Shown here one piece after another: positions 1-12,800 of a stretch of 64,000 bases of DNA; position 1 is the stretch's first letter; each line of letters begins with the position of its first letter. The notes beneath the pieces were generated by a model. The model had not been told where the DNA came from, did not search any database, and saw nothing but the letters and a program-made list of their open reading frames with translations. The position numbers and the translations under genes are program-made. The stretch spans positions 7,541,243 to 7,605,242 of the forward strand of contig CM026425.1 in the NCBI GenBank assembly GCA_014871385.1, in the 5' to 3' direction. This DNA comes from Ceratodon purpureus. Lineage: Eukaryota; Streptophyta; Bryopsida; Pseudoditrichales; Ditrichaceae.

Positions 1-3000
1 AACTTCTTCACAGGCTGGAGCTGGAACCTGAACCTTGGCACAACATCGATATCATCCTGGGTTGGAAGACGTCATTCTAATATGGACTTTCGCACCAGTG
101 TTGTAGTACTTCTTCGGGCATTACTAGTTTAGTGACGTTGTGGAACAGCATACGAACTTGTTTATTAACCACTTCCTCTCACCAACTGGATTCTTACAAA
201 TCACTATTTACGGGATGACTGAAGCCTGAAGATAATATTTCAGGGGGAAACAGTGAATCAGATGTTCATCAACCACCATTAACGGGTAGTACTAGTAACC
301 AGTTGTAAAGAATGAAACAGGGCATAATCACACATTGTATAAATTCAACCATTTTGCGAAAGAATGCTAAGTCCCAGAACACTAACCTTATCTTACGTCA
401 AGTACTCAACGTAGAGGTTTAGCTGAGATACCTGGAGCGGGGTCTGATCTCCTGTGCAGGTCGGAGGGCAGTAAGAAGATTCAGAATCCATCTGCAACAT
501 GATCTGATTGCGAATCGAGTCGTTTCTCTCGCTCGTGGAGCAAAAAACATTAGACGTTTAACTCTAGAACATGTTCACGCGGAGGAAGATTCGGCGGAAA
601 TCCGAATGATCTCAATCTACCTCCGAACCCGTGGCATGGCCTGCATTCTAGAATCTGCATGTTATTAGATTTCAATCCAAGATATCAATGAACTAGAGTG
701 ACGTGTACACCATTCAGCGTTAGTATGCTCAAGTCCCAAACTGGAGTAGTGTAACTGCTGTCAGCTTGGACGATGACTAGTACTGATGGTAATGCTCTTT
801 TGGGGCTTTTCGACATAAATGAAAGGTTTTCCAATGCATAAGGACTCATCATCATCAGCCTGAGATTACCCAGGCGGCCAGGCCAGGAGTTAGGAGGTTA
901 TGTTGATTATCCAGGATTCGATTCATGCATCGGCCTGATCTTATTTCAAATGGCTCTAACATGTAGGAAGACCCTTGACTGGCAGAGGATATAATTGAGC
1001 ATAGACAGGGATGCGCAGTGAGCACAGAAGATTTCTGCAAACTAAAATTCTGTCAGAGATTGCACTCACCAGTGTGTGTCGGGAGGTAAGGCACTGTCCG
1101 TGACTCAGCCTAATTACAGTAAACTTACTATGTATTCCTGGTCTCTGACTCAGGCGATATATTCCCACTGCGGCAATCACATACAAAAAACGTGAAGCTT
1201 GGCAGTAAGTCAATAGAATTGTGCAATGCACTTCCTAAACAGGTAAGTATGTGTCAACTTGAAGTTTCTCAATATAGCAACTTAGAATTCAATCATTCAT
1301 CTATGATCTGGTAAAACATGACTCAGACTATCCTGGTCTGGACTCTGGACTGGTACGTAGTTTGTATGGTTTCTTCAAGCAAAAGAATCATCTTTTCGTT
1401 TGCTCTAAAAGCAAAAACAAAATAAAATTGAATGACAGTACTTACAGACCTGATCGACTCTTTGCGTTTGTAGCTTCGACATTAATGCGCCAATAGAACC
1501 TGCCGGGCAATCAATGACAGTGCGCCATTAGCTCACTTTTCAATAACTGTTCATTTTCTGAACAACTGATATTACAAGGGTTTATTCGCTGGTGATTGGT
1601 GACTGTTGGGTGGTGGTCTGCATTCTTTAAATAAATGACCTCGGTGTCAGTCAGTAAGCATAGTTCAGAATGACGATCTGGTAATTTTCAATCAATTAGA
1701 CAATCATTGGCTGCAGGCTAGTCTTGATTTTGCAATCTTAAGACCAGTCACCAATGCCACTAATAACTCAGGAAGAAGTAAGAGACGTGCCTTTATAAGA
1801 TTCGAGGGAAGATCTCTTTTGGTGTAATTTTCAGGTGCCGATCGCTTCAAGTGAGGATCGATCGTGGTACATGAAGAAGTTGTCTTGACGGGGCATCACT
1901 TCCCAGCCAATGTCTGTTTTCTTATCTTCGAAGAGAAGGAGAGATTGTTTGTGTCAAGTACAGTATGGAAACTACGTGACAGTGTACTGATCCTTCCGAA
2001 AAATGATCAGGATTGATAGCACCAAACCCCTGTCCGCTGCTTTCGAGCTATTTCTTCCTCTGCAGAACAGTTTAGACAAGTTGCCGTGGCAGTCGCCGGT
2101 CATGTACAGGGTGACAATGTAGGATTCGGGGCAACTGGTTGAATCACACCTGATCCTTAGAAGCGAAATTTCAAGAGATGGTGTTACTCGGAGGACCAAA
2201 TACCATGAGAGGCCCATCCGTCCTCTCCAGCGAAGCTACACAAAAATTCTGAACCAGCTGCAAATCGATGTCAGTATCAGGAATCACCAAGTTCCCTGCA
2301 AACATGAAACTAAAACAAACATTAATCAAAGATGTCCTTAGCATAGTAACAGAGCTAAATAATCCCTAATATAAATGACTTTTGTAAAAACAGTTGAAGT
2401 TCTAATCTTGCAACATCCAGCTAAAGCCCAGAAGATGATTAGAGAGGGAAAATCACAACTCAGCGTGCAGAAATTGGTGTTCCACGAAGGAACACATAAT
2501 GGAGAAGCCTGTAGATGAATAGACATGCCATCTTATTATAACGATCATGAAGTTGCTATACGTACCAGTATGAAAACATTACCAATACGCTGTAAATTGC
2601 TTGTCACACGAATAGAGGCCATTTGAGCAATGGTAAGGTGATACAGTCGACTCATAGATTTATGGTAATGTTTAGATCAAGCTTGGAGACGATGTCATTC
2701 TATCATTCAACAATCCTTTCGAGCCTGCAATTCTCCAACAATGTTGGTCAAATGACTCACACGGAGTATCTCAGACGAAAGTGAAAGGACAACCTGAGTT
2801 CTCACCTTTAAAGCTTTGCAATTCTAACGCCTTTCCAATCTGCTGCTGACTTGCGAGATTGATTCGAAGCTAGACCTGCTGCCTTGGTTCTCTTTTCATT
2901 CATGGACCTGTTTCTAGTAGGCACGCCCCGTCAATTCCAATGTCTACATAGAGAACAAAAGCACATTTAATAGTTTTGTTGTCTATTACCTAAAACCCAT

Positions 3001-6000
3001 CGTCCTCGGCAGTTCTTCTATTGCGTGCGGGGGATCGGCGAGCATAGTCCTAGAACTCAGACGTTTAGCTCTCCCGATGTACTTCTGAACTCCACTCTTC
3101 TCGACACATAGCATACGAAGTAGGTGTACTAGGACTGTATCTTGAACCTTCACTTTGGCTTCCTTCTCTCTTCTGCGAGGCTGATAGTATGATCATAGTT
3201 CTTCTGCAGAAACAATGTCACAGGCTAGAAAAAACATTAGCTTCTAGATCAAAAGTATAATATATGCTCATTCTTCTGAACAGAGCGTGGAACTGTACCG
3301 TCAAACGACCCAACATCAAGACATTATCGCAGAAGTCGCGGAAGAAAGTAGGATGGAAAACACATTACCTCTGCTTCGCAAATGCTACTCCTTGCGGTCT
3401 TGAAGCCTTGTTTTCTCGTTCGCTTAATGCTCGGTGAGTCATCTCGAAGACATCATGTTCCAGTACAACTGCCAGTGACCTCCTCCACTCCGGGTTGAAC
3501 CAGAGAGTTGTTGTACTAGCGCCAAAGTATAACACATTGAGTGATGGTGTCGCCGATCGAAGTCTAAAGTCTGGGACTGAAGTCAGTGCACTATGCTTTG
3601 TGGTTCGATCGATCGACCGAAGGGTTTTGGGAGAAGAGAGGGCAGACCGAGCTGGTACAAGCTTGCCTTCGCCATCGCCAGGGTTGCCTCGACTGGGGGT
3701 GCAACTTCCGAGATTAAGCCTGCCATGAATTTTTTGTACAATCCACGGCATACATGATACTGTATCACTTTTCCAAAACCTTTTTGAAAATTATTGTTGC
3801 ATGTAATTGATATCCACAATGCGTACTACATGTAATATGATGTATGATTCTTGTGCTGGAATATGTGAACTTCTCATAGTAAAATCAAATGAAGTCAAGA
3901 AAGAGGGGAGAAATGAAAAAGAAATAGGTTGAAACTTGAATATACTGGTAACTCGAATGTATTTAACATATTCTATATTATTTTGTAAGTGTCAATTGTG
4001 GTTGAAGAGTGGAATGGAAAGTAGGATTTAGATGTATAGCCTACTCCAAAGAATTTAGGCTCATTGTAGTACTTCAAGCTAGGTTTATCATGGCACAACT
4101 ACTAGCCATTATGTATTCTTTTGTCCGAACTTGTATCTCTACAATATATTCCAAATTTGTTTAACTAGCTTCTTATCTTCTAAGTTCTTATAATTTTAAA
4201 CTAAAAGTACATTTTTTTAATTCTATAACATTCGTCCTAGTCTATGTAAGACAAATGGTGTATGGTGTAAGACATTTGTCATATGGTGTACTATGGGTTC
4301 TAGCAGATGCATGATCCCACTTCTTCATTTTATCATTTTGTTGCTAACATGAGTCAATACACTCCCATTAATAATTCTCTTTCCATTTAGGTGTCCAATA
4401 GTGCTCTACGGTTATCTAATAAGTACTTTTTTTGGCATATTATAATGTATCTTGCAAGTATTCTTCAATTTTCAAAAAATACTATAAAAACATGTCCAGT
4501 AAAAGTGTAAGATATGCATGTTCATCCACCCATCCATGCATCCATGCATCCATGTAAAATGAGCCAATGTCCATTTGGGTAGATAAGCCTGCCCTCATTA
4601 CACCCTACAGTGTAGCACAGAAAGTACCCTATCAAGTACACAATTGTCAGGTAATTTAATAATCACTCCAGTCCGGAGTGTCTGGCCTGCTCAACATGGC
4701 AAAGGCCCTGCCAGCAGATGAAATTCTGAAACTGGAATTTGCATCAGACTATGTCACAATGAGAAACTTAGGGTTGTTCCTTGGGTATGCATCACCGCTC
4801 TGTACGGTGCAGCAGGAGTATTGTATGTGAAAGTAATCAACTATAACCAAGGAAAACAACAGACTCTCACTTACACAGATCATCCAGGATTCATTCTCAG
4901 AATCCCAACGACAATAGCAGACTACAATACTCAGTGGGCACTGCCACAGTGCTGATGTACGAAATGGTAAGTGAAAACATAACAGAACAGTGACATGAAA
5001 GTTGGTATGAATCGAAAACAAGTGAACACTTGGATAGCGGATCCTCATCAGCGAACACACATCAAAGCCTAAAAATAAGATTCTTAATCGAAAGATTCGA
5101 TAAATCCTATAGCAGTTCAACGCTCAAACACAACTCTACCTTCAGCTGGTAACTGCAAAAACATAAATTAAAGAACCTCAACCAAAAAAAACACAAAAAA
5201 AAGCCAATGAAAAAGAAAAGCCCAAACAGGAGTCTTCGTCCAATAAAGAGTATTGAGCTTACTAGATTCGACTTGAAAGAGACCACTAAGAAAAGCTTGT
5301 CTGGAGGCTACCGGCTATCGTCTAGCCCTGTATGTCTCCCTGTCCTCAACTCTTCCAAGATACATATATGTAGTAAAACTTCTCATTCAAGAGATGTCTA
5401 TGGACCGATACAACTCTGCATTCCCAGGACAGCAAACGAACTTTAAGGAAGGACAGTACCAAAATCTCCTCCCCTAAATAATGTGTACATGATATGGCAA
5501 TCAGACGAAACGCCCAAAACAGACAGCTACGAGGGTCTGCAACCCTCATGCATCACTGCCAGCATGAGTACATCATTTGCAAAACTGTTGCAAGTCCATC
5601 TGAGTTGCAGGTTTGAGGAAAGTGGATCACTTGAGTTGAAAACTTAGAGGCTGCAGTCACGCCATGGTCTCATACGAAAAACTTCCGGATCTGCAAAGCC
5701 CATTCAACGTAAATCATCATCAGTAGCCGAGTCGTGAGACTACTGCAAGCACACGAACTCAAAAAACCATACCGAGTTGGAGACATCAGAGACACACATA
5801 TCGCCCTAAATACTGTCACTATGATAACGTGCCTGATTTACTATCCCAAAATACTGTGCAATGCGGGAGCAAGGGACAGTGGGACACCAGTATACTCAAA
5901 CTGCATTATAAAGGATTGTCAAGGTTTTCATGAATTTATACTTCAGAATAGGAATTGACCCTGGCTCATAATTGTTCGCAGACACTACTTCACATTATCT

Positions 6001-6243
6001 GGGGCACAAATTTAAGAACAGTAAAACTATTCACCGATCCTTTCAGCAGCTCGATGTTACTGTAGACACATTTGGCCGGAACAATCTGGCATTCAGGTTG
6101 GGAAATTTATTCTGGACAATGATTCAAGTCTCCGAGGAGCGCGTCGACATTACCAGGAAATTGTATGAAACATTCACAGAAAAACTAAAATCATAATCCT
6201 CCTGGATGCAAAAGATTCATAAATATGTTGAAGAATTTCAAGC
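1..6243. other. Downstream flank of the SPL gene, no gene recognised
   Basis: This stretch has moderate base composition up to about 3.8 kb and is more AT-rich afterwards. The longest open frames (about 130 codons near 3365-3751 and 123 codons near 4749-5120, both minus) show no family motif I recognise and no convincing exon chain. Short repeats occur at 4525-4555 (CATC/CATG-type units). It could hold a long non-coding transcript or an unrecognised gene; neither can be supported. Confidence 0.4.
6106..6111 (-). promoter_or_regulatory. Candidate poly(A) signal of the SPL gene
   Basis: AATAAA reads on the minus strand about 135 bp beyond the SPL stop codon, a normal distance for a plant 3' UTR. 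It is a match to the hexamer only, and other AT-rich signals could be used instead. Confidence 0.35.
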
Positions 6244-9200
6244 TTACAAAAGATTGTGGTGCGAGTCATAGATGGAAGCAGACGAGCTACCGCCATATGG
6301 TCGCATTGCCTGCAGCTCGGGATATTTCATATCGGGGCTATCCACCGTACTTCCACCGCCACGGCTGTTGTTGTCACCCCCCGAATCAGCTCCCGTGTTG
6401 TGCTGCTGCATGAACTCCATCGCCGCTTGTCCCGCTTGATCACCACTCTGGTTGCTGACCCCGTCACCCGGATTTCCACCACCCTGATTGGGTGATGAGT
6501 CGATCAACGACATGATTTGCTGCCCAGACTCCAGCTGCCCATTTCCACTCATATGATTTATCGGGGATGTCCCAAAATGGCCGTTCGTACCTGAACGAGG
6601 AGTTTGCCCGTTGGCTGCCATGCTACCAAGCATCCACTCAGGGCTGGCTATATCACGAGAAATCAGATTCTGACTCGATGGAGAGTAGGCCTGTACATCG
6701 TGCTCCTGAAACATGCAATGTATCTCGCACTGCTTAGCGATCAATTTTAGTTGACATCGCTAGACCTGCTTCTAATCATCACAGCGAAGTCATACACCTA
6801 CACTAATCGATATTCAAGAGGATGCTAAACATAAGAGCCTATCTTCTGAGTTGAGAAAAGTGATTTGAAATGGCTTGCCGGCATGGGAAAAACCTGAGAA
6901 TTCGAGGAGTTCGCTGAGGCTGAATTCGTGATACCGGACTTCGAATCCGTGGACATAAGGTGCTGAAGATTCATGGCACTCTGTCTGCCCACCACTTGGG
7001 TCAAGTCTGATCTCGAGGTCAAAGGCCTCATCCAAGGAGCGGCAGGAGGATCCATTCCACTGTAAGTCTGACCAGACATGGTCTGGTTACGTCCTCCGCC
7101 ATGATGACTCAACTGACCTCCCAGGGAAGAGAGAGACAGGTTGGGTCCGCTCTGGCTGGGACTAACTGCCTGGAGCAATCAACAAGCAGGCAAGGCTTCA
7201 AAACAATTGATATATGACTACGAATGATTTCGTGATACATGCACATCATAAGCTATACGTGATCATTAACTACTTAGTACTAATCAGGACCTTTCTACAC
7301 AAATCTACAAAACAGAAATAGATATGCATTTCTTCAAGCGACAGGTGACACAAGGCAGGTTGTTCCTAGCTACTTTGAAATTCAACTAGCATCGACCTCA
7401 CTACTAACAAAGTCCACGGTCCGCAAAGGAAAGCCCAGAATATTATCTTCAACCTCACATTTCAGTGTCCTACCTGCACTGCCTGGAGATGTTGATACAC
7501 GGAATGGTCTTGCCCGTGACTGCCATTGCTTCCCATCATTCCAATCTGCCGCTTGGGATTATGGATCATTAGGGGGGATGTTGACATGGCGGAGAGCAAC
7601 GCTTGTGCATCCGATCCCGTCAGAGCTTGAGAGTTTAACATTCCAGAATGAGAAGACGGGTGCTGGTCATCGCTAAGTCCTCTCCCGTATCCCTGACCAG
7701 AAGATCGCATTTGCAGGTTATTGCCCACAGAGCCAGGCTTCTCGTCGGAGTTGTCCAGGGAGACCGAGCTCGGTGAGCTCTTACTCTTGAGCGGCATGAG
7801 CATCGATTTGGAATCTGCATGTCACATCCAAGTAGAGTCAGTGGTTGGGAAAATAATTCGGCGAGCTTCGAAACAGTTTGGTGACCGATTTCGGAGGTCG
7901 TGACAACTTCGGAGATGGGCTTATCACGCTGGAATCTTAGACTCCATTGCGTCGTCATTCTGACTTACGTGTTACGATATTCATTATTCAAATTATGTTC
8001 ACTATGTCAAATTTATTTTTAAGATTGCAAAAGGCACTTCAATACCTGAAGGATCGTCATCCCCACTCTTTAGCCCGATAGATTCAGCTGCCGATCCCCC
8101 AGAGGTGGATGCATTTGGCTGCGGCTTCCTCCGCCGCCTGTTGTGATCTGCCAGACGTTTTCTACAACTCCTCTTTCCATCATCAAATTCACCTAATGAG
8201 TGAAATCTGAAATTTACGAAACCACTGTTAGAATGTGGTTCATTTTTAGAAATGTAACAGGAAATTTATAAAATAAGGTCAACAAATGCTACAGAAAATC
8301 TAGATTTAGCAATATTCAAGTCCGTCAGGTTATGGAAATATCTTAACGTCGAAGTTATTGCAGGCCTACTGTCCAAATTATCAAAAGTTAGACATACCTG
8401 CTGCATTGTTGGCAAAACCTCTGAGTTTGGCCGCCCGCCACAACATTCGGAGCTTTCGAATGAAGTTCACAAACTTTGTGGCGACGATGATACTGTTTGG
8501 CCAAACTAAGGTCGGCTTTGCAACCTTCTGCTTGACACATTGGAACTTGAGACCCAGGTGATCCGGCACGGTGCCGCTTACCAAGCCGATTTGCAGCTGT
8601 CTCTTCGGTGGAAAAGTAGGTTCGCACACCGAGATTGAGCCCAATTCGGCCATGCCCTTCGTTCATCTTCACAAATTATACGGTACAGTTCAGGGATAAG
8701 TGAACGAAAAGAACAATAACTGTAAGCAAAGGAGGCAACAACTCTGACAGATAAAATTGGAAATACTGTGAAAAAAGAAACTAAAAAGAAATATCCATGC
8801 ATACCTAAGAACACTCTCAAAGACGCAAAGACTCATTCATATGAACCACACTAATCTCTGTGGAATTAGAATCAAACAACGCGCTTCCAATGCCCCAAAA
8901 CAGACAAATGCATGCATCTATCTATGTATCCTACCTCCTCTCTCTTCACATGATGATCGTGCATTCCATGTCCAAAGAACTCGCGCCGCCGTTGATCGAA
9001 GCTGCGCGGGTCATTGTCAATGCCTGTGCCGCTCGTAGCTGCAAGCCCCGGGATACCAGATGCTCCCAGGACACTGTGGAGGTTTGATGACGAGAGCTGG
9101 GCAGATCCGTCCAAGGATCCGTAATTCCGGATCCCCGCGGAGCTGAATATCCCCAATGTGTGGTTGTTTGTAAAGTTGGATGGTAGGCCGGCGGACAACA

Positions 9201-9807
9201 TACTGATATTACTGTAAGACGCTCGGAGACTCGACATTGGGCCTGTCCACATTCAACACCACTTCGTCAGACCACCACCAACACCACCCGTCACAACCTA
9301 CCCTGGACTCATCTCTACTCAACCATTCCCCAGGCCTTTAATCTCCAAGCGTGTTAGTACTGCTACTGTACCATGCTTCAAAAATGCAAACATGTAGGAA
9401 TCGCTTCCAACATATGGAAAGCGCTTCCTAGTAACATTCTACATACACCCACTGGGCTCAGAGCATATCCCACTTACATACAGGCATCTAATATTCCGGC
9501 TACAATACTCTGTGAATCAACATCATGCACAAGTCATAAGTCACAAGTCTCAAGTCAGGGCTGCACCTCCGGATAACTGGTTCTTCATCATGCGATCTCC
9601 ATCACCGCCCGGCCCGTCCGTTGATCCTCCACCACCAGGGTGCTGCGCCAGAATCATTGGATCCCACTCCCACTCCAGGCGGTTCGCACTGCTGTACTGG
9701 TTCGAGCTCTGGTCGAGGGCACTACCGACTGCACCTGGGTTGTCCCAATTCTCTGTTGACCAGCTGGGGTCGCCTTGCTGCTCGTTGGTATTTGCAGAAG
9801 GGTTCAT
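6244..9807 (-). CDS. SBP-box transcription factor, SPL8-like
   Basis: This is a nuclear DNA-binding regulator of the squamosa-promoter-binding-protein family, which recognises GTAC-core sites. Seven coding exons join in frame: 9567-9807, 8935-9242, 8398-8666, 8046-8206, 7474-7814, 6894-7169 and 6244-6705. They give about 685 residues, and phases agree at every GT-AG junction. The SBP domain spans residues 227-302. The first zinc site is C227, C232, C249 and H252; the second is C268, C271, H275 and C287. A bipartite basic nuclear signal (KR...RRRRK) overlaps its end. The intron splitting codon R273 lies at the position conserved across the family. The block before the domain ([13 protein letters not shown]) resembles AtSPL8. 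There is no ankyrin or membrane region, and flanks are rich in S, G, N and Q. The start is the first ATG of an open frame that continues upstream without a stop. The exon 6 donor is uncertain: a GT at 6830 instead of 6893 would add 21 residues. Confidence 0.9.
8046..8666 (-). other. SBP DNA-binding domain split by the conserved intron
   Basis: The two exons (8398-8666 and 8046-8206) encode the zinc-binding domain with all eight ligands in canonical spacing. The 191 bp intron between them interrupts the Arg codon in CQQCSRFHSL, the standard SBP-box intron position. The donor reads GTATGT and the acceptor TTTCAG on the minus strand. Confidence 0.92.
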
Positions 9808-12800
9808 CCCATATACTACCAGGGGATGGTAGACAGGTGTCTTCTCGATGGTTTCAGAAGACAGCTGGATGACAAGATTGAGTGACAGGGGAGAGAGAAC
9901 ACGCCAAGTACAGATAACGTCCTACAACTTATAACACACTGTACGTAGTAGTAATCGCTGAGGTGATCGTCTGTGTACACCTCAGTAACCGATACAAATA
10001 GGATCCTACAGAGGTGTCACATACAGCCATTGATAGGCCTGCAGCATAGTTTCGAATTGGTATGGAATTAAGTTACCAATTCAAGGCTACACGGTCAGGC
10101 AGTTCAGGATGTACGTCAGCTTCACCTGTGTAAGCTCCTCAGGTGCTGTTGCATCTGGAGTCAATGAGTGAAGGGAATGATGCTACAGTGGATCCCTCAC
10201 AAATTTTGCGTCCTGTGGAACCTTTCTGCCCTCCAGCAATTTATAAGGCGAACGATGTAACAGATCGCCTTGTTCGAGGAAGAAGTGGAAAATAATTAGA
10301 AGTAGCCGGAAAATCGATTGACCTTCACCAGAGAGTTGAAATTAGAGGCGCAATCTAGCTCTCCAAGGTTAGAATACTCCCGAAGTAATCCGTCAGGCCG
10401 TCAGATGGACTATGGATATGGGCGCTAAAGTAGAGGATATCTTCAGGTGGCCAATCTGGACTGTAGAGCTCTGGTGAAGCCTGAGAGTCGTGCTGAGTGA
10501 CCTAATGATGGATAGTGCACTTGTTCACTGTGAACTCTCTTTCTACCATTGACTATATGCTATGTGCTTCTTTGCAAGAAGCAGTGATGCTTGACTATTT
10601 CAGACTTAAACAAGTGATACTCATTCTACTAAAATCACTTCTAACTTAGTCCTCAGTAATTGCATGTATGGGTGGCCGCTGCCCGCAATGACTGGTTTAG
10701 CAGTACTGGGTATGATTATGGATGTGGTAGCGAGAGAAGTATGAGTAGATGGAGTAAAAAGAGATGGCCAGCCACCAGGAAGGGCTTGCTTATTCCACTT
10801 GGAGATGAATCAGTGTTCCGTTGCATTTAAGAGTTCCCTTCAGAGTCTTGAATCACGAGTTACAACTCGTATTTGGAACAATGTATTCAACCTTCCGCAT
10901 GTCTGACGAGGCAGCTTGCAAGAAACAGTTCCTCTCCACTAAGCAAGCTAGAGGTATACCCTGCGCGACCACACCTGTCACCATGATTAGAAAATGTAAT
11001 CGAAGAGCATATCACTTACTTCAACCGCTCTAAGGGCAGTCCTACAATCTTATTTCACATCATTAGTCAGGACAATCCTATGTACAATGCTTCAGTGGTA
11101 TTAAAACAATTTGGAGCACGCCGGAACATTAGGATCAGCATGCTTTCAGAATGCGATATAGTTTCAGCGTCTTAGTCAAGTGATTTCAGCCCATGCCAAA
11201 TCAGTGAGTCTCATGGATGACGTAACCTATTATCCCTTCACATCGGTTCAGAATCAAATGTACCCTGCTTAGTTCTCTTACGTCAATGCTAAAAACAGTG
11301 CAGCCAGCATTCAACTTAATCTGATCAGTTACAACTTGTTGCAAAGCCTGATTTTCCGACTTTCGTTTCGGCTACACCATGAACGAAACATTATCGGGAC
11401 TTTTTTAACCAACCGTTCAAAGATTCATCTCCGTCATTGCAAGATGCTCGAGAAGCATAATCGAACAACCAATTTGAACACGAACATCAATGCTGCGATT
11501 TTAGTCTCTGGGAAAATTTCAAACCTGAAAAAAGTATCCTTGACGGCACGACCGATCCCTTTCCGAACTCCGTTGAGGAAGTTCAAATATGTTCGTAAGC
11601 AACGGGTACTGGTGAACGAAGTTATAAAACCGGGATACGAGTATTGATATTCCAGGATTGGAATATCGAGTATAGGCGTTCCACGATCAAATATGTCATA
11701 GGTGGATAAGGTCATGAAGCTGCTTGACTGGCTTCGTAAGCTTCCAGCACCTAAATGACAACCTTGATAACCTCATACCACTGGCAGCCTCCTCTTCACT
11801 TCACATAGAAGCAGCAGCATTAGAAGAATTGAAGTCCATGTCCGACTCCGGCCGTGGCGCTGTGCTTTTTCGGCTTGCATTTGTTTTTCAGAGGGGCATG
11901 ATCTTTCTCAAATTCGCCTGTATCGTTGAAGTTGTTTACAAATTGATATGTCGAGTTGGTGCAAGCCAGTTGTAAACTTGATGATGTTGATCTATTTTAC
12001 CTCGACATTTGAGTCGTACTTCACAGTACATTTGACAAATTGCGCTTGATTCTGGATCCTCTCTTGTCCTAGATATGTGCAAAGAAATGCACCAGAATTT
12101 CAGTCTCTACCCACGTACTAAAACACCATCTGCAAGAAAAGAACACATTGTCTCTCAAGATGGAGGCTCAGACAAGTAATTATAAGGCATTCCGTAATCA
12201 TTAATATCTTCGCGGGCTCCTGCCCTCTTATGCTAAATATTTCTCCAAGTCAGGCCAGCTTATCGAATTCATTCGCTTCTTGTCAAAGAAAATTCTTCAC
12301 AAACTCCTATATTGAAGCTGTAGCCGGCAGAAGCATTATTCGCTCCTATATGTGCTTACGTCATTATTGTGCATATGGGGCAGACAAAACTCCGTGAATC
12401 GTCCGCAGTTATCAAGCCATCTACGATTCTACGATGACGGACGACACATGTAACGTCCCAATGGGAAACAACTTGGACGCCTACAACCATTGATGCTCAT
12501 TCTCGAAAGGTGACTAATTGCGAGGGGCTAATATGACTAATGCAACGATATCAACACTGTACGCACGTCCACAAATAAAACCCGTAAAAAACTCGTCCTC
12601 AGGTGGGCGCCCTCCTCTATACCTTACTCAGGTATGACAGACGCTATATAATATGGACTCATGTACTACATAGACACCACAAGTACAGATGAAAAATACG
12701 TCAACAAGGAGTACTGCAGACCGGAACGCTTAAATGCCTTCACCAGAATGTTACGGTAGAGACCCTGAGATTCGACGATACAATTGTCCTTAGAAGCAGC

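Noticed and set aside
3365-3751. 128-codon minus-strand frame in the left flank
   Set aside because: No family motif, no conserved exon structure, and an overlapping frame of similar quality on the plus strand.
7126-7140. CT-rich stretch in the SPL coding region resembling a miR156/miR529 target (CCTGTCTCTCTCTTC on the minus strand)
   Set aside because: Only the TCTCTCTCTTC core matches. I count about eight mismatches to the miR156 target in ungapped alignment, too many for a plant miRNA site. SPL8-type genes usually lack this site.
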